Positions 1 to 6,805 are shown, numbered from the stretch's first letter. The stretch: 8,081 nucleotides of DNA from an uncultured Paracoccaceae bacterium (GCA_937952085.1 CALFYQ010000002.1:1-8081), one strand, 5' to 3'. Translations and numbers: made by a program. Notes: generated from the letters alone by a model not told the origin.

Positions 1-1352
1 ACCCGCCGCGCTCGCGCCGCCGCCTCCGCCGCCTCTTCCGGAAGACCCAGCGCCTCGAAGACCGAGGCGAGCATCCGGTTGTTCGGCACGCTCCGCGGCT
101 CGAAGCTGAGCCGCCCCATGATCTGCTGCTGCGCCTCGATGAGGCGGCCGGCGCGGATCAGCGCGTCGAGCCGGATCTGGTGGAAGAGGTCGCGCTGCGC
201 GTGGCTGCCGCCGCCCCGCCAGATTTCCGGGCAGGCGACCGCCAACTCGTCCGCCGCCCGCGCCCAGTCTCCCCGCGCATGGGCGACGAGGCCGCGCGCC
301 GCCGGAACCGCCATGTTTCGCCAGATCGGCTGCGCCCAGCCCTCGGCACGGGCGTGCTCCTCGAGGTTGCGGAGATAGTCCCCCGCCGCCGCCCGCCCGG
401 CGCGGGCGAGCGCGTAGAGGTACTGGAGCGTCAGGAACGGGTTCACGAAGTCATGCACCCGGCCTTCCAGCCGGTCCGCGAGGCCCGCCCACCTGTCGCC
501 GACATCGAGCCCGACAAGCTCCAGCCGGGCGAGGAGCGAGGCTTCGTTGATCTGGTCCTGGCTGTAATCCGGCTGCACCCCGTGGATGCGCCCGTCATAG
601 ACGCCGAGCGCGCCGTCACAATCCCCCTCGGAAATCGCGAAGAGCGCGACATGCCACCAGTTGTGGCAGAAGAGGACGGAGTTCTTCCCCTCCCAGGTGT
701 CCGAAAGGCCGGCCATCAGCGATCGCCCCTCCTCGGTGCGCCCCTCGGTGAGAAGGACATGGGCGAGCGCGTGCTGCGCCCAGCCTTCGCCGCGGTCGAT
801 GCCGATGGCGCGGCGGGCGACCGTCTCCGCCTCCTTCAGGAGGTGCGATTCCTCCAGCCCGAAGGCGAGCATGCCGAGCGCGCCCGGCTCCTCCGGCAGC
901 GCGCGGGCGCCGTAACGGGCGGAATGCAGCATCCCAGCGGCGTCGCCCCAGTCGAACTGGTGGGTCTGGCGGATCTTCACCGTGACGAGGTCCGCCGGAT
1001 GCGCGTCGAGGATTTCCTTGCCGAGCGCGACAATTGCCGGCACGTCCCGGGCGACCCAGTGGCGCGCGACGGCGACGAGCATCCGCTCCCGCTCCGTGGC
1101 TCCGCCTTCCGCCGCTTCCGCCGCCTTGAGAAAGGGCGCAGCGAGCGCCGGCCCATCCGCCGTCTCCAACCACATCAGCAGCATCGCGGCGTAGGCGTTG
1201 GCGAGCGCGTTCCCCGGGTCCTTCTTCGCGGCGCGGATGATGCCGCCGGCCTTCCGGTCGAAGCCGATCAGCCCTTCGGTGAAATCGACGATGGCGCGTT
1301 CCGTCTCGGGCTCCGAAACCGTGATCGCGTTGCCCCAGCGGTCCGTCGCCAT
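1..1352 (-). CDS. TTC38-family tetratricopeptide repeat protein (3' end beyond window)
   Basis: The frame is open from the ATG at 1352 to the left edge, giving 450 residues without a stop; the C-terminus is outside. Three blocks recall human TTC38 (about 469 residues): GWAQHALAHV at 190-199, FCHNWWHVALF at 228-238 and GGSHAQRDLFHQ at 380-391 (human has GGSNAQRDVFNQ). Between them lie paired helices typical of degenerate TPR repeats, for example 161-200 and 350-375. There is no signal peptide and no membrane segment, so a cytoplasmic protein is expected. By family length only some 10-30 residues should be missing. The start has an AGGAG site six bases upstream. The gene follows the FkbM methyltransferase gene by 9 bases and is probably co-translated. 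The family has no established biochemical role; TPR scaffolds usually bind proteins. Family assignment is from remembered motifs and is quite secure; function is unknown. Confidence 0.88.
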   Translation of the reverse strand, partial: MATDRWGNAITVSEPETERAIVDFTEGLIGFDRKAGGIIRAAKKDPGNALANAYAAMLLMWLETADGPALAAPFLKAAEAAEGGATERERMLVAVARHWVARDVPAIVALGKEILDAHPADLVTVKIRQTHQFDWGDAAGMLHSARYGARALPEEPGALGMLAFGLEESHLLKEAETVARRAIGIDRGEGWAQHALAHVLLTEGRTEEGRSLMAGLSDTWEGKNSVLFCHNWWHVALFAISEGDCDGALGVYDGRIHGVQPDYSQDQINEASLLARLELVGLDVGDRWAGLADRLEGRVHDFVNPFLTLQYLYALARAGRAAAGDYLRNLEEHARAEGWAQPIWRNMAVPAARGLVAHARGDWARAADELAVACPEIWRGGGSHAQRDLFHQIRLDALIRAGRLIEAQQQIMGRLSFEPRSVPNNRMLASVFEALGLPEEAAEAAARARR

Positions 1353-1358
1353 GTCCGT

Positions 1359-1363
1359 CTCCT
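1359..1363 (-). promoter_or_regulatory. Ribosome binding site of the TTC38-like gene, overlapping the upstream stop codon
   Basis: On the minus strand AGGAG lies six bases before the ATG at 1352. It shares bases with the TAG stop (1364-1362) of the FkbM gene. Ribosomes ending the first gene sit on this site, which suggests translational coupling and fixes the start of the second gene. Confidence 0.75.
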
Positions 1364-2201
1364 AAAGCCCGAGAATCCGCCGGATGAGGCCCCGGCGCCC
1401 GATCGCCAGATCGTCGAAACCGTTGTAGAGCGCTCGCGCCTCCGCGCGGAAGGCCGGATCGCGGAGCGCCCGCGCGCCCTCCCGCGCCAGCCGCCCGGCG
1501 ACGGAAAACGCCTCGCTCGACGCCTTTGCGGCGAGGTCCTGCAGCCCCTCCGCACATTCGTCATAGCGACTATCGTGAAGGAAGATCTGGTCGCCCTTCA
1601 CGCGGAGCGCGAAGCGGAGCCCGTAGCCCGCCATCGCCTCCCGCACCTCGGCGCGGCGCTTCGGGCTCCAGCTTTCCACCTGGGCGTAGGCGACGCGGCG
1701 CGAGATGAACTCGGCGCCGCCCGCCAGCACCGAAAGCTCATGCCCCTCCACGTCGATCTTCATCGCCGCGTCGCGTCGGCCCTTCAGCGGCAGCACGTCG
1801 TCTAGCCGGGCGAGCGTCACCCGGTCGCCGCCCGCTGGGTCGATCCGCGCGCCGGTGCCGAGTGTCTGGCGCTGGTCGAAGGCGGCGACGCCGGCATGGT
1901 CGGAAAGCGCGACGCGATGGATGCGCGCCCTGACCGAAGGGTTGAGAGCCAGGTTGGCTTCAAGCGCGGCCGCGGTCGCAGCGGAGGGCTCGAAGGCCTC
2001 GATCGCCGGCCTCCGGTCGAGAAGGCCGACATAGATCGAGTAGAGCCCGACATTCGCGCCGATATCGATGAAGCGCCCAAGGCCCAGCCGCCGCATCGCC
2101 GCCCGCGCGAGCCTGAGCTGCGCCGGCTCCATCGTGGCCGAAAGGCGCACGAAGCGGCGGCTTTCCTCGGTGAACCGGCCGAAGCCGGGATCGTCGGCCA
2201 T
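1362..2201 (-). CDS. FkbM family S-adenosylmethionine-dependent methyltransferase
   Basis: This 279-residue protein has the class I methyltransferase fold in FkbM form. Motif I is FIDIGANVGLYS at 44-55 (SAM loop), the acidic strand end is FEPS at 70-73, VALSDHAG is at 97-104, VTLARLDDVLP at 128-138, and the family signature KIDVEGHE at 148-155. FkbM enzymes typically O-methylate hydroxyls of sugars, polyketides or lipids; the substrate here cannot be read. The catalytic domain ends near 210. It is followed by about 70 residues rich in Ala, Arg and Glu that should form amphipathic helices and end in a basic, hydrophobic tail (271-279). No signal peptide is visible. The start at 2201 has GAGGAGG five bases upstream. 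The gene heads a unit with the TTC38-like gene and diverges from amn. Fold assignment is firm; substrate and the role of the tail are open. Confidence 0.92.
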   Translation of the reverse strand: MADDPGFGRFTEESRRFVRLSATMEPAQLRLARAAMRRLGLGRFIDIGANVGLYSIYVGLLDRRPAIEAFEPSAATAAALEANLALNPSVRARIHRVALSDHAGVAAFDQRQTLGTGARIDPAGGDRVTLARLDDVLPLKGRRDAAMKIDVEGHELSVLAGGAEFISRRVAYAQVESWSPKRRAEVREAMAGYGLRFALRVKGDQIFLHDSRYDECAEGLQDLAAKASSEAFSVAGRLAREGARALRDPAFRAEARALYNGFDDLAIGRRGLIRRILGL

Positions 2202-2262
2202 TCGGCCCTCCTCGCTGTCCCGCCGCCCGGATAGCGCGCCCCGCGGCCTTCGGAAAGCCGCG
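2202..2262. promoter_or_regulatory. Divergent spacer between the FkbM gene and amn
   Basis: Promoters for both directions should lie in or near this short spacer, but I cannot pick convincing -35/-10 boxes. It holds the FkbM ribosome binding site (GAGGAGG, 2207-2213, minus). It also holds an imperfect inverted repeat at 2242-2262: arms CGCGGC and GCCGCG, one C-A mismatch, then TT/AA around CGG. The repeat abuts the proposed amn start, so it could be an operator or an mRNA hairpin near the start codon. It may equally be chance in GC-rich DNA. Confidence 0.35.
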
Positions 2263-3702
2263 ATGGACGGCGCGCGCGGCTTCGCCTACCTCCTCCGGAT
2301 GAGCGACGAATCATATGAAAGCCCGGAAGAGGCGGTCGCGGCCCTCGTGAGGCTCTACGACGCGGAAACGGGGCGGCTCCGGGAGCGCTTCACCGCCTTC
2401 GCCCGCGGCGAGACGATCGGCGAGAAGGCGCGGGGCTTCTACCCGCGGCTCTCCGTCACGGTGGAGCGCACCCTGCCCCACCCGCCGGCGCAAAGCTTCG
2501 GCTTCTGCGACGCGGCCGGACGGTTCGAGACGACGATCACCCGCCCCGATCTCTTCGGCCGCTATCTCCGCACCCAGTTGCGGGAGATCCGCGCCAACCA
2601 CGCCTGCGCCTTCGATGTCGGCCTGTCCGACATGCCGATCCCGATCCATTTCGCCTTCTCCGACGGGCTCCATGTCGAAGGCGCTGTCGGGCTCGAGGCC
2701 CTCACCGACTTTTCGCGCCTCTTCGACGCGCCTGACCTCGCGACGATGGACGACACCCATGTGAACGGCGAGATCGACTATCTCCGCGCCGCGGTGCGGC
2801 CGCTTTCGCTCTTCACCGGGCCGCGGATCGACTATTCGCTGCACCGGCTGCGCCACTACACCGGCACAGGGGCGGAGCATTTCCAGAACTTCGTGATCTT
2901 CACCAACTACCAGTTCTACGTCGACGGCTTCCGCCGGCTCGCCGCCGAGAAGGTGGCGGACCCGAGTTCCGGATATTCCGGCTTCGTCGAGCCGCCGGAC
3001 GCGGCGCATCCGCCGCAGATGCCGGCCTTCCACCTGAAGCGGCCGGACGACAACGGCATCACCCTCATCAACATCGGCGTCGGCCCCTCCAACGCCAAGA
3101 CGATGACGGACCATGTGGCGGTGCTCCGTCCCTCCGCCTGGATCATGCTCGGCCATTGCGCCGGCCTCCGCCGGACCCAGCGGCTCGGCGACTACGTGCT
3201 CGCCCACGGCTATGTGCGCGACGATCACGTGCTCGACGCCGACCTGCCCGTCTGGGTGCCGATCCCTGCGCTGGCGGAGATCCAGCAGGCGCTCGAAGGC
3301 GCGGTGACGGAGATCGCCGGCGTCGGGACGGACGAGCTGAAGCGTGTGATGCGGACCGGCACCGTCGCCTCCATCGACAACCGCAACTGGGAGCTTCGGG
3401 ACCAGTCGGAGCCCGTCCGCCGCTTCTCCCAGTCCCGCGCCATCGGCCTCGACATGGAGAGCGCGACCATCGCCGCGAACGGCTTCCGCTTCCGCGTGCC
3501 CTACGGAACGCTACTCGTCGTCTCCGACCGGCCGATGCACGGCGAGTTGAAGCTGCCCGGCATGGCTTCGGACTTCTACCGCCGACAGGTGGACCGGCAT
3601 CTCGCCATCGGCGTGCGGGCGATGGAGCGGCTCCGCGCCATGCCGTCGAACCGGCTCCACAGCCGCAAGCTGCGGAGCTTCAACGAGGTGCCGTTCCAGT
3701 AA
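2263..3702 (+). CDS. amn: AMP nucleosidase
   Basis: The enzyme hydrolyses AMP to adenine and ribose 5-phosphate in the cytoplasm, serving purine salvage and control of the adenylate pool. The protein resembles E. coli Amn (484 residues) throughout. An N-terminal AMP-nucleosidase domain (about 20-185) includes TTITRPDLF and ends near RLRHYTGT (195-202). A nucleoside phosphorylase-type catalytic domain follows, with NIGVGPSNAKT (270-280), GHCAGLR (297-303), DMESATIA (397-404) and Ser421-Asp422, the Asp being the expected general acid. The C-terminus RLHSRKLRSFNEVPF is near-identical to E. coli. The start is uncertain. ATG 2263 gives 479 residues, a weak GGAAAG site five bases upstream, and codons that all end in G or C. 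ATG 2299 gives 467 residues but has only pyrimidines before it. The gene diverges from the FkbM gene and lies upstream of a lactonase-like gene with no clear metabolic tie. Confidence 0.95.
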   Translation: MDGARGFAYLLRMSDESYESPEEAVAALVRLYDAETGRLRERFTAFARGETIGEKARGFYPRLSVTVERTLPHPPAQSFGFCDAAGRFETTITRPDLFGRYLRTQLREIRANHACAFDVGLSDMPIPIHFAFSDGLHVEGAVGLEALTDFSRLFDAPDLATMDDTHVNGEIDYLRAAVRPLSLFTGPRIDYSLHRLRHYTGTGAEHFQNFVIFTNYQFYVDGFRRLAAEKVADPSSGYSGFVEPPDAAHPPQMPAFHLKRPDDNGITLINIGVGPSNAKTMTDHVAVLRPSAWIMLGHCAGLRRTQRLGDYVLAHGYVRDDHVLDADLPVWVPIPALAEIQQALEGAVTEIAGVGTDELKRVMRTGTVASIDNRNWELRDQSEPVRRFSQSRAIGLDMESATIAANGFRFRVPYGTLLVVSDRPMHGELKLPGMASDFYRRQVDRHLAIGVRAMERLRAMPSNRLHSRKLRSFNEVPFQ

Positions 3703-3714
3703 GCGCGGCGCGCA

Positions 3715-3734
3715 ACTTTGGGTTGACCCAAGGT
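3715..3734. repeat. Inverted repeat in the amn-lactonase spacer (operator or weak hairpin)
   Basis: A perfect palindrome TTGGGT-TG-ACCCAA occupies 3718-3731. With one T/G mismatch it extends by two further pairs to 3715-3734. It starts 13 bases after the amn stop and about 60 bases before the next start codon. No T run follows, so it is a poor intrinsic terminator. The dyad form and AT-rich arm ends within GC-rich DNA suit a transcription factor site. A TTGACC box resembling -35 lies inside it, but no -10 box is found at 16-18 bases. Confidence 0.5.
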
Positions 3735-3782
3735 CATCCCGTGGGGCCTCCTGTCTCCCGAGGGGGAACAATAACCCATAAC

Positions 3783-3788
3783 GGGAGG
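3783..3788 (+). promoter_or_regulatory. Ribosome binding site of the SMP-30-like gene
   Basis: GGGAGG stands five bases before the ATG at 3794 and fixes this start. The start places the twin-arginine motif at residues 13-14, where it belongs. Confidence 0.75.
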
Positions 3789-3793
3789 AACCC

Positions 3794-4888
3794 ATGAAAC
3801 CCCAGGACAAGGCGCCCGGCGGGCTGAACCGCCGGGCCTTCCTCGCCGCGGCCGCGGGCGTCGCCGGCGCCGTCGGGATGGCGCCAGAGGCCATCGCGCG
3901 AAACTTCGGCGAAGGCGCCGAGCCGGTGCGCTACCCCGACCCCGACATCGTCGCGCTCGACCCGCGCTTCAAGGCGAAGCTCGGCAACACGCCGATCCGG
4001 CGGCATCATCTCGGCACGCTCTGGGCCGAGGGCCCGGCCTGGAACGGCGTCGGCCGCTATCTCGTCTGGTCGGACATTCCGAACGACGAGCAGCTTCGCT
4101 GGTCGGAGGAGGACGGCCACGTCTCCCGCCGGTTCCGCGCGCCCTCGGGCAACTCGAACGGCAACACTTTCGACTATCGGGGCCGACAGATCTCCTGCCA
4201 GCACGGGCCGCGGAAGGTCGTCCGATACGAATATGATGGCTCCGTCACCGTTCTGGCCGAGAGCTTCGAGGGCGAAGGCTTCAACGCGCCGAACGACGCG
4301 GTGGTCCACCCGGAGGACGGCTCGATCTGGTTCACCGACCCCGGCTACGGCGGGCTGATGAACTATGAGGGGAACCGGCTCGACACCGGCTCGGTCCAGC
4401 CGATCCGCAAGGAGGCGGTCTACCGGATCGACGGCGCGACCGGGGCGATCACCAAGGTGACGGACGCGCCCTACAAGCCGAACGGGCTCTGCTTCAGCCA
4501 CGACTACACGAAGCTCTACGTGGCGGACACCGGCGTCTCCCACTACGCCGAGGCGACCAGCCAGATCTGGGTCTTCGACATCGACGGCGCGACGCTGAAG
4601 AACGAGCGGCAGTTCGTCTCGATGACCTTCGACGGCAAGACAGGCTTCGCCGACGGCATCCGTTGCGACGAGGAGGGCAATGTCTGGTCATCCGCCGGCT
4701 GGGTCGGCGACGGCTATGACGGCGTCTTCATCTTCGCGCCAAACGGCGACCGGATCGGCCAGATCAAGCTGCCGGAGATCTGCGCCAATCTCTGCTTCGG
4801 CGGAACGAAGCGGAACCAGCTCTTCATGACCGCGAGCCAGTCGCTCTACTCCGTCTTCGTCGAGACGCGGGGCGCCCACATCACCTGA
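3794..4888 (+). CDS. Tat-exported SMP-30/gluconolactonase/LRE-family hydrolase
   Basis: The 364-residue protein begins with a twin-arginine signal: LNRRAFLAAA at 11-20, a short hydrophobic stretch to about 30, and a possible AIA cleavage site at 33-35. It should therefore fold in the cytoplasm and act in the periplasm. The rest is a six-bladed propeller of the SMP-30 family. Likely metal ligands are Glu79 (AEGPAW), Asn167 (APNDAV), Asn230 (KPNGLCFS) and Asp287 (GFADGIR), so the family set looks complete. Conserved SNGNTFD (121-127), CQHGPR (135-140) and WFTDPGYGG (179-187) fit the gluconolactonase branch. Family members hydrolyse lactones of sugar acids or other esters with a divalent metal; the substrate here is not readable and no sugar catabolism genes lie alongside. 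The spacer to amn is 91 bases, so it may have its own promoter. Family assignment is firm, exact reaction unknown. Confidence 0.92.
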   Translation: MKPQDKAPGGLNRRAFLAAAAGVAGAVGMAPEAIARNFGEGAEPVRYPDPDIVALDPRFKAKLGNTPIRRHHLGTLWAEGPAWNGVGRYLVWSDIPNDEQLRWSEEDGHVSRRFRAPSGNSNGNTFDYRGRQISCQHGPRKVVRYEYDGSVTVLAESFEGEGFNAPNDAVVHPEDGSIWFTDPGYGGLMNYEGNRLDTGSVQPIRKEAVYRIDGATGAITKVTDAPYKPNGLCFSHDYTKLYVADTGVSHYAEATSQIWVFDIDGATLKNERQFVSMTFDGKTGFADGIRCDEEGNVWSSAGWVGDGYDGVFIFAPNGDRIGQIKLPEICANLCFGGTKRNQLFMTASQSLYSVFVETRGAHIT

Positions 4889-4897
4889 ACCGGGCTT

Positions 4898-4924
4898 CGG
4901 GCGGCGGCCTCGCGTCGCCGCCCG
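4898..4924. terminator. GC hairpin between convergent genes
   Basis: A perfect 9-bp inverted repeat, CGGGCGGCG and CGCCGCCCG, encloses a 9-base loop. It begins 9 bases after the stop of the SMP-30-like gene and lies 46 bases past the stop of the convergent yjbR-like gene. No run of T follows on either strand, so termination may be weak or need Rho. Its place between converging genes supports a two-way role. The remainder of the spacer to 4970 shows nothing more. Confidence 0.45.
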
Positions 4925-4970
4925 TTCGGCGCCTGATGCGAGAGCCCACCTCGGCAGCGGCGCCCTGAGA

Positions 4971-5312
4971 TCAGCCCCAGCCGCCCCAGGCGGCGAGGTC
5001 GCGCTTCCCGGCGATGGCCCGCCAGCGGCGTTCGAGAAAGGGCTTGAGCCTCGCCGCGTCGAGCGCGGCGAGCCGGGCGAGGACGATCGGATGGTCCCGG
5101 TAATGATCGGTGCAGAAGAAGACCTCCGGGGCCGCCTCGACCAGCGTCTCCCGCTCCTCGGCCGGAACGTCGATGAGAACCAGAGCCTCGATCTCGGGCC
5201 GATAGCGGACAAGGAGCTTGCCGCGCGCCTTGAGCGCCGGCGCGCCGTAGGAGGTCCCCGCCCCCGCGCCCGGCAACCGGAGCCCGAGCGCCGCCGCTTC
5301 CTCCCAGGTCAT
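4971..5312 (-). CDS. MmcQ/YjbR family protein
   Basis: This 113-residue protein matches the MmcQ/YjbR family (Pfam PF04237) over its full length. It opens with MTWEEAAALGLRLPG (1-15), then has TSYGAPALKARGKLLVR (20-36), a strand region ending LVLIDVP (44-50), and APEVFFCTDHYRDHP (61-75), followed by two helices ending near WRAIAG. The fold is a CyaY-like alpha/beta domain. Members are often labelled DNA-binding, but a specific function is not established for this branch. The start has GAGGG six bases upstream. It lies in the same direction as the pnt operon, 82 bases after pntB, with an intrinsic terminator in between, so expression probably depends on read-through or on a promoter I cannot see. 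No link to transhydrogenase function is known to me. Confidence 0.88.
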   Translation of the reverse strand: MTWEEAAALGLRLPGAGAGTSYGAPALKARGKLLVRYRPEIEALVLIDVPAEERETLVEAAPEVFFCTDHYRDHPIVLARLAALDAARLKPFLERRWRAIAGKRDLAAWGGWG

Positions 5313-5323
5313 CGGCCGCCCTC

Positions 5324-5359
5324 AAAGGAAAAGGCGCCGCCGGTGGCCGGCGGCGCCTT
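5324..5359 (-). terminator. Intrinsic terminator of the pnt operon
   Basis: Read on the minus strand, a perfect 13-bp stem (5359-5347 with 5343-5331) closes a 3-base loop CCA and runs straight into TTTTCCTTTG. The lower stem is AAGG/CCTT and the upper stem is almost all G-C. This is a textbook Rho-independent terminator 35 bases after the pntB stop. The complementary strand has A runs before the stem and no T run after it, so it acts leftward only. Confidence 0.85.
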
Positions 5360-5370
5360 GCAAGTCCCGT

Positions 5371-5387
5371 CGGCGGAGGCTCCGCCG
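5371..5387 (-). repeat. Short hairpin just after pntB
   Basis: CGGCGGA and TCCGCCG form a perfect 7-bp stem around GGC, seven bases past the pntB stop codon. No T run follows. It may protect the 3' end of the mRNA or assist the main terminator, or it may be chance in GC-rich DNA. Confidence 0.4.
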
Positions 5388-5394
5388 CGCTTCG

Positions 5395-6795
5395 TCAGTC
5401 CATCGCCTTGACGATGTCCTCGGTCACCTTCTTCGCGTCCCCGAGCAGCATCATGGTCTGGTCCATGAAGAAGAGCGGGTTCTCGATGCCGGCATAGCCG
5501 GAGCCCATCGAGCGCTTCACGAAGAGAACCGTCTTCGCCTTCTCGACATCGAGAACCGGCATGCCGGCGATCGGCGATTTCGGGTCCGTCTTGGCCGAGG
5601 GGTTGGTGACGTCGTTCGCGCCGATGACGAAGGCGACGTCTGCGCGCGAGAACTCGGAGTTGATGTCCTCGAGCTCGAACACCTCGTCATAGGGCACGTT
5701 GGCCTCGGCCAGCAGCACGTTCATATGGCCGGGCATGCGCCCCGCCACCGGGTGGATGGCGTACTTCACCTCGACCCCGTGCGCCTTCAGCGCGTCCGCC
5801 ATCTCGCGGAGGGCGTGCTGCGCCTGCGCCACCGCCATGCCGTAGCCCGGCACGATGATGACCGAACCGGCGTTCTGCATGATGAAGGCCGCATCGTCCG
5901 CCGAGCCGCGCTTGTAGGGCTTCTGCTCGCCGCCGTCGCCGCCGCCGGCCGCGGCGTCATCGCCGCCGAAGCCGCCGAGGATGACGGAGATGAAGCTCCG
6001 GTTCATGCCCTTGCACATTATGTAGCTGAGGATCGCGCCCGAGGAGCCGACCAGCGCGCCGGTGATGATCAGCGCGATGTTGCCGAGCGTGAAGCCGATG
6101 CCCGCCGCCGCCCAGCCCGAATAGGAGTTGAGCATCGAGACGACGACCGGCATGTCCGCCCCGCCGATCGGAATGATCAGCGTCACCCCGAGCACCAGCG
6201 CGACGACCGTGATCGCCCAGAAGAGCCAGGTCGCCTGCGTGGTGATCAGCAGAAGCACCAGGATCACGAGCGCGGCGCCGAGCGCGATGTTGAGCGCGTG
6301 CCGCGCCGGAAGCATGATCGGCTTGCCCGACATCCGGCCGTCCAGCTTCGCGAAGGCGATGACCGAGCCCGAGAAGGTGATCGCGCCGATCGCGACGCCG
6401 AGGCTCATCTCTACGATCGAGGAGATATGGATCGCCCCGATCGACCCGATGCCGTAGGCCTCGGGGGAGTAGAGCGCGGCCGCCGCGACGAAGACCGCGG
6501 CGAGGCCGACGAGGCTGTGGAAGGCCGCGACGAGCTGCGGCATCTTCGTCATCTCGATCCGCTTCGCGATCACCGCGCCGGCGCCGCCGCCGACGGCGAA
6601 GCCGAGCGCGATCAGCGCAAAGCCGGCGAAACCCGCAGGCGGGTAAACGATCAGCGTCGTCAGGATGGCGATCGCCATCCCGATCATGCCGTAACGGTTG
6701 CCCTGCCGCGACGTGGTCGGGTGGCTGAGGCCCCTCAGCGCAAGGATGAAGAGCACCCCCGCGGCGAGATAGGCGAATGCTGCGAAATTGGCCAT
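5395..6795 (-). CDS. pntB: NAD(P) transhydrogenase subunit beta (proton-translocating)
   Basis: PntB carries most of the membrane channel (domain II) and the NADP(H)-binding domain III of the transhydrogenase in the cytoplasmic membrane. The complex moves hydride from NADH to NADP+ driven by proton entry. The 466 residues match E. coli PntB (462). About nine hydrophobic segments lie between 5 and 275. His93 (AFHSLVGLA) matches E. coli His91, Asp214 (GGADMP) matches Asp213, and Asn223 (MLNSYSGWAA) matches Asn222, all linked to proton transfer. A Gly/Ala/Asp-rich linker (276-300) leads to domain III, with GYGMAVAQAQ (317-326), HPVAGRMPGHMNV (348-360), IGANDVTNPSA (391-401) and KRSMGSGYAGIENPLF (427-442). 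The start follows the pntAB stop by 10 bases; the site AGGGGG shares bases with that TGA. A strong terminator follows the gene. Confidence 0.98.
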   Translation of the reverse strand: MANFAAFAYLAAGVLFILALRGLSHPTTSRQGNRYGMIGMAIAILTTLIVYPPAGFAGFALIALGFAVGGGAGAVIAKRIEMTKMPQLVAAFHSLVGLAAVFVAAAALYSPEAYGIGSIGAIHISSIVEMSLGVAIGAITFSGSVIAFAKLDGRMSGKPIMLPARHALNIALGAALVILVLLLITTQATWLFWAITVVALVLGVTLIIPIGGADMPVVVSMLNSYSGWAAAGIGFTLGNIALIITGALVGSSGAILSYIMCKGMNRSFISVILGGFGGDDAAAGGGDGGEQKPYKRGSADDAAFIMQNAGSVIIVPGYGMAVAQAQHALREMADALKAHGVEVKYAIHPVAGRMPGHMNVLLAEANVPYDEVFELEDINSEFSRADVAFVIGANDVTNPSAKTDPKSPIAGMPVLDVEKAKTVLFVKRSMGSGYAGIENPLFFMDQTMMLLGDAKKVTEDIVKAMD

Positions 6796-6805
6796 CTCCG
6801 CCCCC

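Noticed and set aside
616..1557. Minus-strand open frame of 313 codons
   Set aside because: It is an off-frame reading across the TTC38-like gene and the end of the FkbM gene, rich in Gly, Arg and Ala and without motifs.
180..1805. Long plus-strand open frame of 541 codons
   Set aside because: It lies antisense to the TTC38-like gene and the FkbM gene, both with clear family motifs. Its product is Arg/Pro-rich with no recognisable domain. Long antisense frames are expected where GC content is this high.
2068..2262. Upstream extension of the amn frame to an ATG at 2068
   Set aside because: It would overlap the divergent FkbM gene by more than 130 bases, and the added residues are Arg/Ser/Pro-rich and unlike AMP nucleosidases.
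2311..3228. Minus-strand open frame of 305 codons inside amn
   Set aside because: It is antisense to a full, well conserved AMP nucleosidase gene and has no domain of its own.
3723..3772. Sigma-70-like promoter with TTGACC and an AT-rich box near 3767-3772
   Set aside because: The distance is about 38 bases, far more than the usual 16-18, and no acceptable -10 box occurs at the right place.
3156..3797. Plus-strand open frame of 213 codons in another frame of amn
   Set aside because: The translation is almost entirely Arg, Pro, Ala and Gly, a typical frame-shifted reading of GC-rich coding DNA.
3734..4543. Minus-strand open frame of 269 codons opposite the SMP-30-like gene
   Set aside because: It is antisense to a conserved enzyme gene and shows no motif or ribosome site.
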